A DNA stretch of 64,000 bases, from contig NZ_MUNT01000001.1 in assembly GCF_002001175.1 (NCBI RefSeq), positions 248,001 through 312,000 on the forward strand, read 5' to 3'. Made by a program: the position numbers and the translations under genes. The notes beneath the pieces were generated by a model, which was not told the DNA's origin, made no database searches, and was given only the letters and a program-made list of their open reading frames with translations. The stretch comes from Rhodanobacter sp. C03 (GTDB taxonomy: Bacteria > Pseudomonadota > Gammaproteobacteria > Xanthomonadales > Rhodanobacteraceae). Shown here in pieces: positions 16,387-25,592 of this stretch. Position 1 is the first letter of the stretch; the number at the start of each line of letters is the position of its first letter.

Positions 16387-19065
16387 CTATTCGTGTGGTG
16401 GTTTAGCGGTGTCGTCAGTTACGACTGGCGCATCGGCATGCGCGTGCAGATGATGCTCGGCATCGACGTGGCGCTGATGCAGTTCCACGCTGGAGGCGTC
16501 GTCGGTGGTCACAGGTGGATCCTGCGCAACGAGGGCCTCGGCAGCAACGGTCTCGTTCGGCGACGACGGTTCCTTCTCGTTGCCGCCGGGCGTGATCTTG
16601 AGGATCGAGTGGCGTACCTCGCGCGACAGAATCACCCTGGCGTCGCGCACGATGCCATCCAGTGCGCTGGCGTAGTCGAGCTTGCCGGCATCGTCGGTCC
16701 ACACGATGCGGCGTTCGCGCAGTTTCTGGATGAAGCCGCGGAACAGCGCCTTGTCGAAGAACTCCGGTGCCGACAGTTCGTTCAGCAGGCTCAGCCGCTG
16801 GGCAGTGAGTGCACAGGCGTTCTCGAGTTCGGCGCCGGTCATCGTATGCGGGCCGTTCTTGGCCAGCGCGGCGATCGTGATGTAGTAGCGCTCGAACGCC
16901 TGGATCAGGCTGCGCGCGATCACCTTGAGCTGGAACGCGCTGTCGTCCTGGCCGGGTGCACGTTCCAGTACGCGCCCATCGCCGGTGGATTCGAGCATTC
17001 CGCGGCGCACGAAGAAGTCGATCGTCGCCTGCAGTTGCGCACCGAAGCCGTCCTCGTCCCACGGCAGGAACAGCTCGTTCTGGATGAACGGGTAGATGAT
17101 CTTGCCCAGTCGCAGTACCGAGGCACGCGACATGCGCCGATTGTTGAGGAAGCAGCAGGCCACCCACGCGGCAGCGGCGGTGAGGTGCAGCACGTTGTTG
17201 CGGAAGTAGCTGAGCAGCACCGCCTGCTCGCCAGTGGCGGTGAGCACGTCGCCGAGCGGATGCTGCACGCGCTGGATCCAGCTCATCTGTTCGCCGTAGG
17301 CGATGATCCCGGCCGGGTTCATCGGGGTCAGCGTGACGCGATCGGAATACGGCAGTTCTTCCAGCAGGGCCTTGCTCAGTTCGAGCTGGGCGAGCAGGTC
17401 GCTTTCGGCCATCGCGTGCTTGGGTGTGGCGAGCAGGGCGAGCGCCAGCAGGTTGATCGGATTGACGTCGGCGGCGCGGTTGATGTTGATCTGGATCTGT
17501 TCGGCGAGCTGGTTGACCACGCCGTTGAGCCAGTCCGGCTTGGCATCCGGGTCGGCACTGGTCGCGCGCCAGTCGGCGCTGGCGGCATCCAGCAGCGGGG
17601 TCAGCTCGATCGGCTCGCCGAAGTTCAGCGCCACATGGCCATAGCGCTGGCGCAGCACCTTCAGCCCGCGCAGCAGGCCGAGCAGGGACTCCTTCTCCTT
17701 CGGCTTGCCGCTGAGTTCGCCGATGTAGCTCTTGCCCTCCATCAGCTTCTCGTAGCCGATGTACACCGGCTGGAACAGCACGGGTCGACGTGGCGCACGC
17801 AGGAACGCGCGCACGGTCATCGACAGCAGGCCACCGCGCGGCGCCAGCAGGCGACCGGTGCGCGAACGGGTGCCCTCGGTGAAGTATTCGATCGGCACGC
17901 CGCGGTCGATCAGCTGCGCCATGTATTCCTTGAACACCACCGAATACAGCGGATTGCCGGTGAAGCTTCGGCGCATGAAGAACGCGCCGCCACGGCGCAG
18001 GATCGGCCCGATCCCCGGCAGGTTGAGGTTCACGCCGGCGGCGATATGCGGCACCACCACGCCGGATACATGCAGCTGATAGCTCATCAGCAGGTAGTCG
18101 GCGTGGCTGCGATGGCTGGGCACGTAAACCACTTCGTAGCCGGGCGCGACCGCGCGAACCTTGTCGAAGTGGTGCATGGCGATGCCGTCGTACAGCTTGT
18201 TCCAGAAATTCGACAGCAGGAACGACACCGAACGCACCACCGGGTGCGAATAGTCGGCGGCAATTTCCATCATCAGCTTGTGCGCCTTGCGCCAGGCCTT
18301 GGCGTGGCTGATCTTTTCCTTGGCAGCGCTGGCGGCGATCGCGGCACGCACCGGTTCGGCATTCAGCACGGCATCGACCACGGTGCGCCGATGCGACAGA
18401 TCCGGCCCGATCACCGCGGCACGGATGCGATGGAAGTGGGTGCGCAATACCCGCGCGATCTTGCGCGTGAAACGTTCCGGCGCGAGCTCGCCGGATTCGG
18501 CCAGCACGCTGCGCAGCGACACCGGCGCGGAAAAGTGCACCACGGTGTCGCGCCCGTTCAGCAGCACGGCGAGCAGCCGGCGGAAGCGGCCAACCATTAC
18601 CCAGTTTTCCGAGAACAGCACGCGGAACCAGCCGGTATCACGGCTCGGCGCACGACCGACATAGATCGATACCGGCACCAGCTGGATGTCGCGATCCGGC
18701 ATGCCTTCCAGCGAGCGCACCAGCTGCCGCAGCGGTTCGTTCGGCGCGCGCTTGCGGTTGCGGCCGAAGATCCAGCCGTCGCGCCGGGCCAGCGCAAACA
18801 CCGAGCGCCGCCGACGGGTGCCGGCCAGCGCCTGCATCGGGTTGGGCAGGCCGGCCTCGCGGCAGGCGCGTTGCAGGATCAGCGCGTCGGAGAAACCGTC
18901 ACGCTCGATCACATAGCAGACCGGCACGCCGGCCTGCAGCAAGGCGGCCGGTTCGGCCGGATCGCGACGGATGCGCAGCCACGGCTGCAACAGTTGTCCG
19001 GCCAGGTTGAACCACCAGGGAGCGCGCTGGCGAACGGTGGAATCCGCGGTGTAGATATTCTGCAT
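16387..19065 (-). CDS. plsB: Glycerol-3-phosphate 1-O-acyltransferase with His-rich C-terminal extension
   Basis: An 892-residue inner-membrane enzyme that transfers an acyl group from acyl-CoA or acyl-ACP to glycerol 3-phosphate, the first step of phospholipid synthesis. The HX4D catalytic motif is His318-Asp323 in PSHRSHADY; the GAFFMRRSFTGN and FTEGTRSRTGR blocks bind glycerol 3-phosphate. E. coli PlsB is about 807 residues; most of the excess here is a C-terminal tail of about 70 residues rich in Glu, Asp and His (HQRHVDAEHHLHAHADA). The ATG at 19065 agrees with the family N-terminus. Confidence 0.95.
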   Translation of the reverse strand: MQNIYTADSTVRQRAPWWFNLAGQLLQPWLRIRRDPAEPAALLQAGVPVCYVIERDGFSDALILQRACREAGLPNPMQALAGTRRRRSVFALARRDGWIFGRNRKRAPNEPLRQLVRSLEGMPDRDIQLVPVSIYVGRAPSRDTGWFRVLFSENWVMVGRFRRLLAVLLNGRDTVVHFSAPVSLRSVLAESGELAPERFTRKIARVLRTHFHRIRAAVIGPDLSHRRTVVDAVLNAEPVRAAIAASAAKEKISHAKAWRKAHKLMMEIAADYSHPVVRSVSFLLSNFWNKLYDGIAMHHFDKVRAVAPGYEVVYVPSHRSHADYLLMSYQLHVSGVVVPHIAAGVNLNLPGIGPILRRGGAFFMRRSFTGNPLYSVVFKEYMAQLIDRGVPIEYFTEGTRSRTGRLLAPRGGLLSMTVRAFLRAPRRPVLFQPVYIGYEKLMEGKSYIGELSGKPKEKESLLGLLRGLKVLRQRYGHVALNFGEPIELTPLLDAASADWRATSADPDAKPDWLNGVVNQLAEQIQININRAADVNPINLLALALLATPKHAMAESDLLAQLELSKALLEELPYSDRVTLTPMNPAGIIAYGEQMSWIQRVQHPLGDVLTATGEQAVLLSYFRNNVLHLTAAAAWVACCFLNNRRMSRASVLRLGKIIYPFIQNELFLPWDEDGFGAQLQATIDFFVRRGMLESTGDGRVLERAPGQDDSAFQLKVIARSLIQAFERYYITIAALAKNGPHTMTGAELENACALTAQRLSLLNELSAPEFFDKALFRGFIQKLRERRIVWTDDAGKLDYASALDGIVRDARVILSREVRHSILKITPGGNEKEPSSPNETVAAEALVAQDPPVTTDDASSVELHQRHVDAEHHLHAHADAPVVTDDTAKPPHE

Positions 19066-19090
19066 CCGTCTATCCTAACGGCTGCGTTGT

Positions 19091-20020
19091 TCAGTCTTTC
19101 GTTGGCGCGGTGCCGGCGGCGGCCGGGGCGCTGCTGCTGGCCGGGGGCTGAATCAGTTGCTGATGCGACTGGCGTACGTGGTTCAGCATGTCCTCGCTGT
19201 ACCAGCGGCCGTCCTGCTGCACCAGGGTCGATTCGGTCGACAGCGGTTTGCCGAGCAGGGTGTAGTCGATCTTCACCACCGCGTGGCCGTTGCTGCTGGA
19301 TACCGGGGTGAATTTGACCGAGTTCAGCGTGTCGTCCACCGACAGGCCGTAGGTCGCCAGCACCTGTTTGGCGCCGCCGAGGCCGGTCGCGTACTTCGCC
19401 ATCGCGGTATCGAAATCCATCGCGCGCAGTTGGTCCGGGCTCTTCAGGTCCAGCTTGCGTACGGTGGTCACCGCCACGCCGATCGCCTGTTTCGCCTTGG
19501 CCTGGTCGAACCACGGAGCCTGTTGCGCCCATGGGGCGAGCACGTCGAGCACGTTGCTGGTCTGGGTCTTCTGTGCGTCGGTGAGGTTCTTGTTCTGCGC
19601 CACGGTGTTCTTCACCAGTGCTTCGCCGACGCTGATCAGCACCGGCAGCTGGTCCTTGTACTGCTGTTCCATCGTGGCCAGCTTGGGCTGCAGCTCGCTG
19701 TACAGCTTGTTCTCGGCGTCAGGCGCGGTGAACTGCTGCATCGTCTGGCTGAACTTCGCGCGATCCTCGGCGGTGATCGGCTCCGCGTCCTGTGCGTGAC
19801 GGCTCCAGTCGGCACGCAGGTTGGCATAGTCCGCTGGCGGCAGCGCGTGCTTCCACAAGCCATTGAGATCGTTTGCCTTGAGCAGGTCGATCGTGCCCTG
19901 CAGGGCGGCCTGCGGCGTGCTGCCACCCGGCTGCGAGGCGTCGTCCTTGCCGTGGCACGCGCTCAGCAGCAGTGCGGCGGACAGGGGCAGCAGGGCATAA
20001 CGAAGGGCGGGCAGACGCAT
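19091..20020 (-). CDS. Uncharacterised lipoprotein
   Basis: From ATG 20020 the product has 309 residues and a lipoprotein signal peptide, MRLPALRYALLPLSAALL with Cys22 after LSA. The open frame extends 44 codons further but that part is not signal-like. The mature protein is largely helical, with an Ala/Pro-rich C-terminal tail and a region near residue 255 (VVKIDYTLLGKPLSTES, then WYSEDML) that resembles domains reading turnover of small periplasmic or outer membrane lipoproteins. I do not recognise a named family. It lies 25 bp upstream of plsB on the same strand. Confidence 0.75.
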   Translation of the reverse strand: MRLPALRYALLPLSAALLLSACHGKDDASQPGGSTPQAALQGTIDLLKANDLNGLWKHALPPADYANLRADWSRHAQDAEPITAEDRAKFSQTMQQFTAPDAENKLYSELQPKLATMEQQYKDQLPVLISVGEALVKNTVAQNKNLTDAQKTQTSNVLDVLAPWAQQAPWFDQAKAKQAIGVAVTTVRKLDLKSPDQLRAMDFDTAMAKYATGLGGAKQVLATYGLSVDDTLNSVKFTPVSSSNGHAVVKIDYTLLGKPLSTESTLVQQDGRWYSEDMLNHVRQSHQQLIQPPASSSAPAAAGTAPTKD

Positions 20021-20151
20021 GGAAGGTTCTCGCGGCAGGGACAACGGACAGGGATGCGCCCAAGTGGCGCGGTGAACGGGCAGGGTAAGGGTCGCGGTGG
20101 CACCGAAACAAGGGCCGGGCGCAGGATTTCGCGCCGGAAGATGCTGCGCCA

Positions 20152-20252
20152 CAAAAAGAAAACCCCGCGGGCGCGTAGCCTCACGGGGAAATCCGGCAGA
20201 GCCGGAAGGGAAATGGCCTCGTCTGCAAAATGTTGGTCAGCAGGTGTCGGCA
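20152..20252 (-). ncRNA. Candidate small RNA with own promoter and intrinsic terminator
   Basis: Downstream of the e(P4)-type phosphatase gene, on its strand, lies a promoter-like pair followed about 60 nt later by a small hairpin (CCGGC, loop TCT, GCCGG; 20193-20205) and then a GC-rich hairpin with a T-rich tail TTTTCTTTTT (20152-20188). The predicted transcript is about 100 nt, starting near 20252. It contains no credible reading frame. It could instead be only the 3' end of the phosphatase mRNA, but the AT-rich promoter-like block argues for independent transcription. Confidence 0.5.
20163..20188 (-). terminator. Intrinsic terminator for the candidate small RNA and upstream phosphatase gene
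   Basis: On the minus strand CCCCGTGAGG...CCGCGGGG forms a hairpin followed directly by TTTTCTTTTT (20152-20162). It ends transcription before the downstream lipoprotein gene. Confidence 0.75.
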
Positions 20253-20258
20253 ACACAA

Positions 20259-20287
20259 ATATTACTTGTTTGTTAAAGTTAAGGCAA
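20259..20287 (-). promoter_or_regulatory. Candidate sigma70-type promoter of the small RNA
   Basis: Read on the minus strand: TTGCCT (20287-20282), 17-bp spacer, TAATAT (20264-20259). The whole block 20255-20340 is strikingly AT-rich for this genome. Transcription would start near 20252. Confidence 0.5.
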
Positions 20288-20341
20288 TACTTTTGTTTAT
20301 TCTTGTATTACATTGATTGGTAAGCAAATTTACAAAATTCG

Positions 20342-21238
20342 TTACTGGTAGCGCAGGGCGTCGATCTTCTGTTGCCGGCGCTGCTCGCGCGGGGCGCTCC
20401 AGTCGTTGTTGAACAGCGCCGGCTCCCACGAACCATAGGTGGGGTTCGGCAACACGAACCAGCGCGTGCCGATCCACGGCAGGTAGTCGGCCATGACTTT
20501 GCGGCGACCGGCGTCGGAATTGTCGAGCACATCGACGAAATCGCCGATCTGGTCGCCGAACTGCATCAGCACGCGGTACTGCCGGGCGACCAGCTGGCGG
20601 CGGCAACCCTTCTCGGTGCCGGCCTGCTCGCAGCCCTCGAGCACCGTGCCCAGGCCGAGAAACGCCTCGGGGCCGTTCACCGGCAGACCTACCTTGCGCA
20701 GGTTGGCGATGGTGGCCTGATCCAGATCCTTGGCACGGTTGGAGAGATAGATCACCGCGATACCGTGCTTCGCCGCGAACTGGGTGAACTCGACTGCGCC
20801 GGGCATCGCGCGGGCCTGCTGCTCCTTGCACCACGCCGCCCAGTCGGCCTCGTTGAATTCGCCGCCGCTCTTCACCACGCGCGCCTGATACGGCGAGTTG
20901 TCCAGCACGGTTTCGTCAATATCCAGCACCACGGCGGGTTTCAGGCCCTTGAGCGGCGTCGTGCGATCCGCCTTGTCCAGTGCATCCCACTGCGGGTCGT
21001 GCAGCGCGGCCAGCAGGCGCGACTCGGCGTCGCGATAGGTCTGCAGGTAGATCAGGTCGTGTTCGATCGCGGTCTGGGTCCATGCCACCGCATTCAGGTT
21101 GTCATCGGCGGCGACGCCGGTGACGACAGCCGTTGCGGCCGGTGGTGCCGGTGCCGTGGCAGCGGGATGCGGCGGCACACTGGCACAACCGGCGAGCAGG
21201 GCGAACACGGCCAGAGCCGGGGACAGACGAACAGACAT
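20342..21238 (-). CDS. Lipoprotein acid phosphatase / 5'-nucleotidase of the e(P4) HAD family
   Basis: From ATG 21238 the product has 298 residues. It has a lipobox LLAGC (Cys18), a Pro/Ala linker, then a HAD domain with the DDDD-type motif DIDET at 106-110 (nucleophile Asp106, acid Asp108), a second motif YLSNRAK, and a late acidic motif DNSDAGRRKVMAD. Family members are outer-membrane-anchored phosphatases that dephosphorylate nucleotides such as NMN so that the nucleoside can be taken up. Nine extra upstream codons are open but precede the signal. Confidence 0.9.
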   Translation of the reverse strand: MSVRLSPALAVFALLAGCASVPPHPAATAPAPPAATAVVTGVAADDNLNAVAWTQTAIEHDLIYLQTYRDAESRLLAALHDPQWDALDKADRTTPLKGLKPAVVLDIDETVLDNSPYQARVVKSGGEFNEADWAAWCKEQQARAMPGAVEFTQFAAKHGIAVIYLSNRAKDLDQATIANLRKVGLPVNGPEAFLGLGTVLEGCEQAGTEKGCRRQLVARQYRVLMQFGDQIGDFVDVLDNSDAGRRKVMADYLPWIGTRWFVLPNPTYGSWEPALFNNDWSAPREQRRQQKIDALRYQ

Positions 21239-21365
21239 GCGGGAATCCTTGAACATGAAGACCATGACGATGCCCGGAGTTTACGACAGCCGCGTGTCCA
21301 GGCTGGCAGCCATCGCGACCTGCTGACAGACTGACCGTCCCGACGCCCTCACGGTTGCGATCCGC

Positions 21366-22397
21366 ATGAACTCCCCTACGCCCGCGCCGCGCGAGTCTTC
21401 TCCGCTGATCCGTTACGTGAGCTGCGTGCTGGCCGCGGTGGCGCTGTTGTCGATCATCGAGCTGCATCTGCTGTCGGCGTTGCTGGCCGGTCTGCTGGTC
21501 TACGAACTGGTGCAGGCGGTAACGCCGTTGCTGGGCCAGCGCATCTCCGGCGATCGGGCGAGGGTGCTGGTGGTCGCGGCCCTGGGAGCGATCGTGGTGG
21601 GTTTGCTGATCCTGCTGATCCTCGGTGCGATCAGCTTCTTCCGCAGCGAGATCGGCAACCCCGAGCTGCTCTGGCAGCAGCAACTGATGCCGCTGGTGGA
21701 GAAAGCCCGCCAGCAATTGCCGGCCGTGGTGGTCGATCACCTGCCGGACAGCGTCGATGACCTGCGGGTGGGCGCGGTCGAGCTGGCCCGCAAGCATGCG
21801 GCGACCCTGCAGCTGGCCGGCAAGGGCGCGGTGCGAGTGTTCGTGCACATCATCATCGGGCTGGTGCTGGGCGCGATCATCGCGCTCAGCCGTGCCCGTC
21901 CTGCGCATCAGGTCGGGCCGCTCGCCGCGGCGATGGGCCTGCGCTGCCAGCGGCTGGCCGAGGCGTTCCACAACATCGTGTTCGCGCAGATCAAGATCTC
22001 GCTGATCAATACCCTGTTCACCGCGATCTTCCTGCTCGGCGCACTGCCGCTGCTGGGCATCCACGTGCCGCTGGCTAAGACACTGGTGGTGCTGACCTTC
22101 ATCGTCGGACTGCTGCCGGTGGTCGGCAACCTGCTGTCCAACACCGCCGTCACCGTCGCCGCGCTGTCGGTGTCGCTCGGGGTTGGTGTCGCCGCGCTCG
22201 GCTTCCTGGTGCTGATCCACAAGCTGGAATACTTCCTCAACGCGCGCATCGTCGGTACCCAGATCCACGCCCGCGCGTGGGAATTGCTGATTGCGATGCT
22301 GGTGATGGAGGCCGCCTTCGGCCTGCCGGGCGTGATCGCCGCGCCGATCTATTACGCCTATCTGAAGAGCGAGCTGGAAGCGGAAAAGCTGATCTGA
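21366..22397 (+). CDS. AI-2E family transporter (PerM/TqsA type)
   Basis: A 343-residue membrane protein with a pair of N-terminal helices, a soluble segment at about 95-160, and a C-terminal group of helices containing NTLFTAIFLLGALPLLGI and the family motif FIVGLLPVVGNLLSNT, then PGVIAAPIYYAYLKSEL at the end. The family includes TqsA, an exporter of AI-2, and others linked to ion or metabolite efflux; the substrate here is unknown. It is divergent from the e(P4) phosphatase (about 127 bp between starts). Confidence 0.87.
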   Translation: MNSPTPAPRESSPLIRYVSCVLAAVALLSIIELHLLSALLAGLLVYELVQAVTPLLGQRISGDRARVLVVAALGAIVVGLLILLILGAISFFRSEIGNPELLWQQQLMPLVEKARQQLPAVVVDHLPDSVDDLRVGAVELARKHAATLQLAGKGAVRVFVHIIIGLVLGAIIALSRARPAHQVGPLAAAMGLRCQRLAEAFHNIVFAQIKISLINTLFTAIFLLGALPLLGIHVPLAKTLVVLTFIVGLLPVVGNLLSNTAVTVAALSVSLGVGVAALGFLVLIHKLEYFLNARIVGTQIHARAWELLIAMLVMEAAFGLPGVIAAPIYYAYLKSELEAEKLI

Positions 22398-22426
22398 TGC
22401 CCGCGTAGTCCCCGATACTTCCCAAA

Positions 22427-22505
22427 CGCAAGATCCAACGTGATGAAAAATCATGCGCATTGTGTGAAGAAATTGTTGCAAGTTCTTTCGACGACGTGCT
22501 AAAAC
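22427..22505 (+). promoter_or_regulatory. Promoter region of the first TonB-dependent receptor gene
   Basis: TTGCAA (22476-22481), 18-bp spacer and TAAAAC (22500-22505). The second receptor gene has TTGCGC, 18 bp, TAGAAC at the matching place. A further shared block CGCAAGAT lies upstream (22427-22434; 27523-27530). Conservation between the copies supports functional importance; the regulator is unknown. Confidence 0.55.
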
Positions 22506-22641
22506 TTGCCGGTCATGAATCGACCAACCGGCACGGAGAACGCTGGTTTGCGCATCCCGGATGCCGGTTCGTGCCGATAGCCCGCCCACTGACGGACGGG
22601 GTTGCCCGCTAGCTAAAAACTCTGAGGGGAGTTCTGAACAC
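22506..22641 (+). promoter_or_regulatory. Conserved structured 5' leader of the first TonB-dependent receptor mRNA
   Basis: About 135 nt between the predicted start of transcription and the ATG, strongly similar to the leader of the second receptor. Three foldable parts are seen in both: ACCGGCA (22527-22533) with TGCCGGT (22562-22568); a CCCG...CGGG hairpin near 22580-22603; and AACTC-TGAGGG-GAGTT just before the start, which holds the GAGGGGAG ribosome binding site in its loop. A 21-codon open frame (MNRPTG...) starts at 22515. The role may be translational control. Confidence 0.5.
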
Positions 22642-25473
22642 ATGATCAAGTCGAAAATTACCGTTGCCATCGTGGCTGCATTGGCGCTTGGCTATACCTC
22701 CGCCTATGCGCAGTCAGCCCAGACGGATACGTCCCAGCAAAGCACTGAGCAGGCGCCTGACAGCACCAAGGCCAAGAAGCTCGAAGCGGTCACCGTGACT
22801 GGCTCGCTGATCCCGTCGTCGCAGATCGAGACGGCCACGCCGGTCATCACGATTACCGCGCAGGACATGAAGGTCCGTGGTTTTACTACCGTGGCCGAAG
22901 CGCTGCAGCAGTCATCATTCGCCACCGGCAGTGTGCAGGGCGCGCAGACCTCGGCGTCGTTCACCCAGGGCGCGCAGACGCTGAGCATGTTCGGCCTGCC
23001 GGTCGGTTTCGTGAAGTACTTGATCGACGGTCGCCCGATGGGCAACTTCCCCGGCCTGTACAACGGCAGCGATGCGTTCAACAACCTCAGCGGCATCCCG
23101 ATGGACATGGTCGATCACATCGACATCCTGCCGGGTGGCCAGTCGTCGCTATATGGTTCTGACGCCATTGCTGGCGTGATCAACATCGTGCTGAAAAAGC
23201 ACATCGACGCCCCGGCGATCGACGTGCGTTACGGCTGGCACAAGGACGGCGGCGGTGCCGACCGTCGCATCAGCTTGGCCGACAGCTTCAGCGCCGGCAA
23301 ATTCAACGCGCTGGTGGGTGTGCAGTTCGAGAAGACACAGCCGATCTGGGGCTTCGATCGCGACCTGACCAAGCAGTATTTCACCCAGGGTACCAGTGTC
23401 CCGGTGGCTTCACGTGATTACCTGGTCAACAGCGGCACCGGTGCCGGCTACCTGTTCGAGGATCCGAACAACTGCTCCAATGTCACCGGCCAGTTCGGGG
23501 GCACCGAAGCCAAGCAGCACCGCAAGAACTCCGGTGACTACTGCGGATCGTTCTATAGCCCGGGCTACAAGACGGTCACTAACGACGACAAGACGGTCAA
23601 CCTCTACACCCACACCACGTTCGACGTCAGCGACAACCTGCAGCTGTACGGCGACCTGCTGTACAACTACGAGGAGACGAAGACTTCGGTGGGCTCCAGC
23701 TACACCTGGTGGGGCACCTCGGTCGACTACGGCTACATCTACGACGAGAACCTTGACGACTTCGTGAACCTGCAGCGCGCGTTCTCGCCGGAGGATGTCG
23801 GCGGCTACAGGAACATCATGAACAAGCAGACCGAGAACTCGTACATGCTGACTCTCGGTGGCAAGGGTACGTTCGGCCAGTCGAACTGGGACTACGACGT
23901 CGGCTTCACGCACTCGGATGACAAGTTGTTGGCGCATGATTTCCAGCGCTTCGATGGCGCCATCGATGCCTACTTCCGTTCGCATGTGCTCGGGCCGCAG
24001 CATGGCCTGGATCCCTATTACGGCGCGTACGCAGCCTTCTCCCCGAACTACAATGCGTTCTACCAGCCGATGTCGCCGTCGGATTTCCGCAGCTTTACCG
24101 GTTACACGGATACCCGTTCCAAGACTTGGGACAACATGCTGCGCGGTCAGGTGACCAACGCGTCGCTGTTCTCGATGCCGGCAGGTGACGCAGGTATCGC
24201 GGTGGTGGTCGAAGGCGGCAACCAGGGCTGGTCCTACGTACCCGATCCGCGTCTGCTCGACGGCGAGATCTGGGGCACCACCGACGTGCAGGGTGCGGGT
24301 CATCGCTCACGCTTTGCGACCACGGCCGAGCTGAAGGTTCCGCTGCTGAGCCAGCTGACCCTGGATGTGTCCGGCCGTTACGACGACTACAAGGTCGCGG
24401 GCCAGAACGTCAACCACGGCACCTACAACCTCGGCCTCGAGTATCGTCCGTTCGAATCCCTGTTGCTGCGCGGCCGCTATGGCAGCGCGTTCAAGGTGCC
24501 GACCCTGGCCGATGAATTCCAGGGCCTGAGTGGCTACTACAGCCAGGTGACCGACTATGCCAACTGCGGCCGCCTGGGTTACAGCGGTCCGAACGTCGCC
24601 GATTGTCCGACCAAGTACAGCGACGTGCAGTTCTTCGGCCAGCAGTCGGGCAGCACGAGCCTGAAGCCGATCACCGCGAAAGTATGGAGCTACGGTTTCG
24701 TCTGGGCGCCCATGTCGAAAATGTCGGTCAGCGTGGACTATCTGCACTGGGACATCAAAAACGAAGTGAACCAGCAGAGTGCGGACGGCCTGTCGGCCAC
24801 CGAGTACCTGTGCGATGTCGGCACGATCGCGATGAGCTCGCAGACCTGTCAGGCGGCGTTTGACCAGATCACTCGCGGTACCGCGCTCACCCCGGGCCTG
24901 CTTGGTCCGATCCTGGAAATCTATACGCCGAAGGTCAACGTATCCAACGAGCAGGTCAATGCCATCACGGCCAACTTCGGCTACTTGCAGGACATTGGCG
25001 CGATGGGCCGACTGTCCTTCAATGCGTCCTACAGCGACATGCTGAAGCACTCCTACCAGGACTACCCGAGCGATCCGGCGATCGACCTGCTGCGTCATCC
25101 GAACTGGAGTACCGACTTCAAGAGCAAGGTCAACGCCTCGATCACCTGGAGCCTGGACGAGTGGAGCGCCACGCTGTACGCCAACCGTTACGGTCGTACG
25201 CCCAACTACCTGGCCACGGTGTACGACGACTACACCCATACGGGCACTGGCAAGCTTCCGGCGTGGACCCTGTATAACGTCAGCGTGACCTACAACCCGC
25301 TCAAGAACCTCGGCTTGTCGTTCCTGGTCAACAACGTGTTCAACAAAATGCCGCCGCTGGATCGCAGCTATCCGGGTACCGCGGGCACGCCGTACAACAC
25401 TTCCAACTACAACGTGTACGGTCGCGCCATGTACATCGAGGCAAACTACAAGTTCGGTGCCGGCGCGAAGTAA
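22642..25473 (+). CDS. TonB-dependent outer membrane receptor (copy 1)
   Basis: From ATG 22642 (preceded by GAGGGGAG) the product has 943 residues. Signal peptide ends at AYA (residue 23); a Gln/Ser/Thr-rich linker leads to a TonB-box-like EAVTVTG at 48-54. The plug domain follows with ITAQDMKVRGFTTVAEAL, DGRPMGNFPG and GGQSSLYGSDAIAGVINIVL at 165-184, then a beta-barrel of about 720 residues ending YIEANYKFGAGAK. It imports an unknown ligand across the outer membrane using TonB-ExbBD energy. It faces a TPR-sulfotransferase gene across a shared terminator region, and a paralogous pair follows. Confidence 0.93.
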   Translation: MIKSKITVAIVAALALGYTSAYAQSAQTDTSQQSTEQAPDSTKAKKLEAVTVTGSLIPSSQIETATPVITITAQDMKVRGFTTVAEALQQSSFATGSVQGAQTSASFTQGAQTLSMFGLPVGFVKYLIDGRPMGNFPGLYNGSDAFNNLSGIPMDMVDHIDILPGGQSSLYGSDAIAGVINIVLKKHIDAPAIDVRYGWHKDGGGADRRISLADSFSAGKFNALVGVQFEKTQPIWGFDRDLTKQYFTQGTSVPVASRDYLVNSGTGAGYLFEDPNNCSNVTGQFGGTEAKQHRKNSGDYCGSFYSPGYKTVTNDDKTVNLYTHTTFDVSDNLQLYGDLLYNYEETKTSVGSSYTWWGTSVDYGYIYDENLDDFVNLQRAFSPEDVGGYRNIMNKQTENSYMLTLGGKGTFGQSNWDYDVGFTHSDDKLLAHDFQRFDGAIDAYFRSHVLGPQHGLDPYYGAYAAFSPNYNAFYQPMSPSDFRSFTGYTDTRSKTWDNMLRGQVTNASLFSMPAGDAGIAVVVEGGNQGWSYVPDPRLLDGEIWGTTDVQGAGHRSRFATTAELKVPLLSQLTLDVSGRYDDYKVAGQNVNHGTYNLGLEYRPFESLLLRGRYGSAFKVPTLADEFQGLSGYYSQVTDYANCGRLGYSGPNVADCPTKYSDVQFFGQQSGSTSLKPITAKVWSYGFVWAPMSKMSVSVDYLHWDIKNEVNQQSADGLSATEYLCDVGTIAMSSQTCQAAFDQITRGTALTPGLLGPILEIYTPKVNVSNEQVNAITANFGYLQDIGAMGRLSFNASYSDMLKHSYQDYPSDPAIDLLRHPNWSTDFKSKVNASITWSLDEWSATLYANRYGRTPNYLATVYDDYTHTGTGKLPAWTLYNVSVTYNPLKNLGLSFLVNNVFNKMPPLDRSYPGTAGTPYNTSNYNVYGRAMYIEANYKFGAGAK

Positions 25474-25500
25474 GCGTCTTCACTGCACTCGTGTCATCGA

Positions 25501-25530
25501 CGGCCCCGCTTCGGCGGGGCCGTTTTTTTT
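25501..25530 (+). terminator. Intrinsic terminator of receptor copy 1
   Basis: Nine-base stem CGGCCCCGC/GCGGGGCCG with TTCG loop, followed by eight T. The same stem ends receptor copy 2. Confidence 0.95.
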
Positions 25531-25592
25531 ACAGCGCCTCGAATGGTTTTTCCCGAGGGCCGCGACAGTGCGCAGAATATCGGCAGGCCGAA

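Noticed and set aside
16393-19311. Open frame of 972 codons antisense to plsB and its neighbour
   Set aside because: In high-GC DNA a strongly biased gene leaves long open frames on the opposite strand. The product has no motif, is rich in His/Arg/Gln, and the plus strand shows no ribosome binding site; PlsB on the minus strand is certain.
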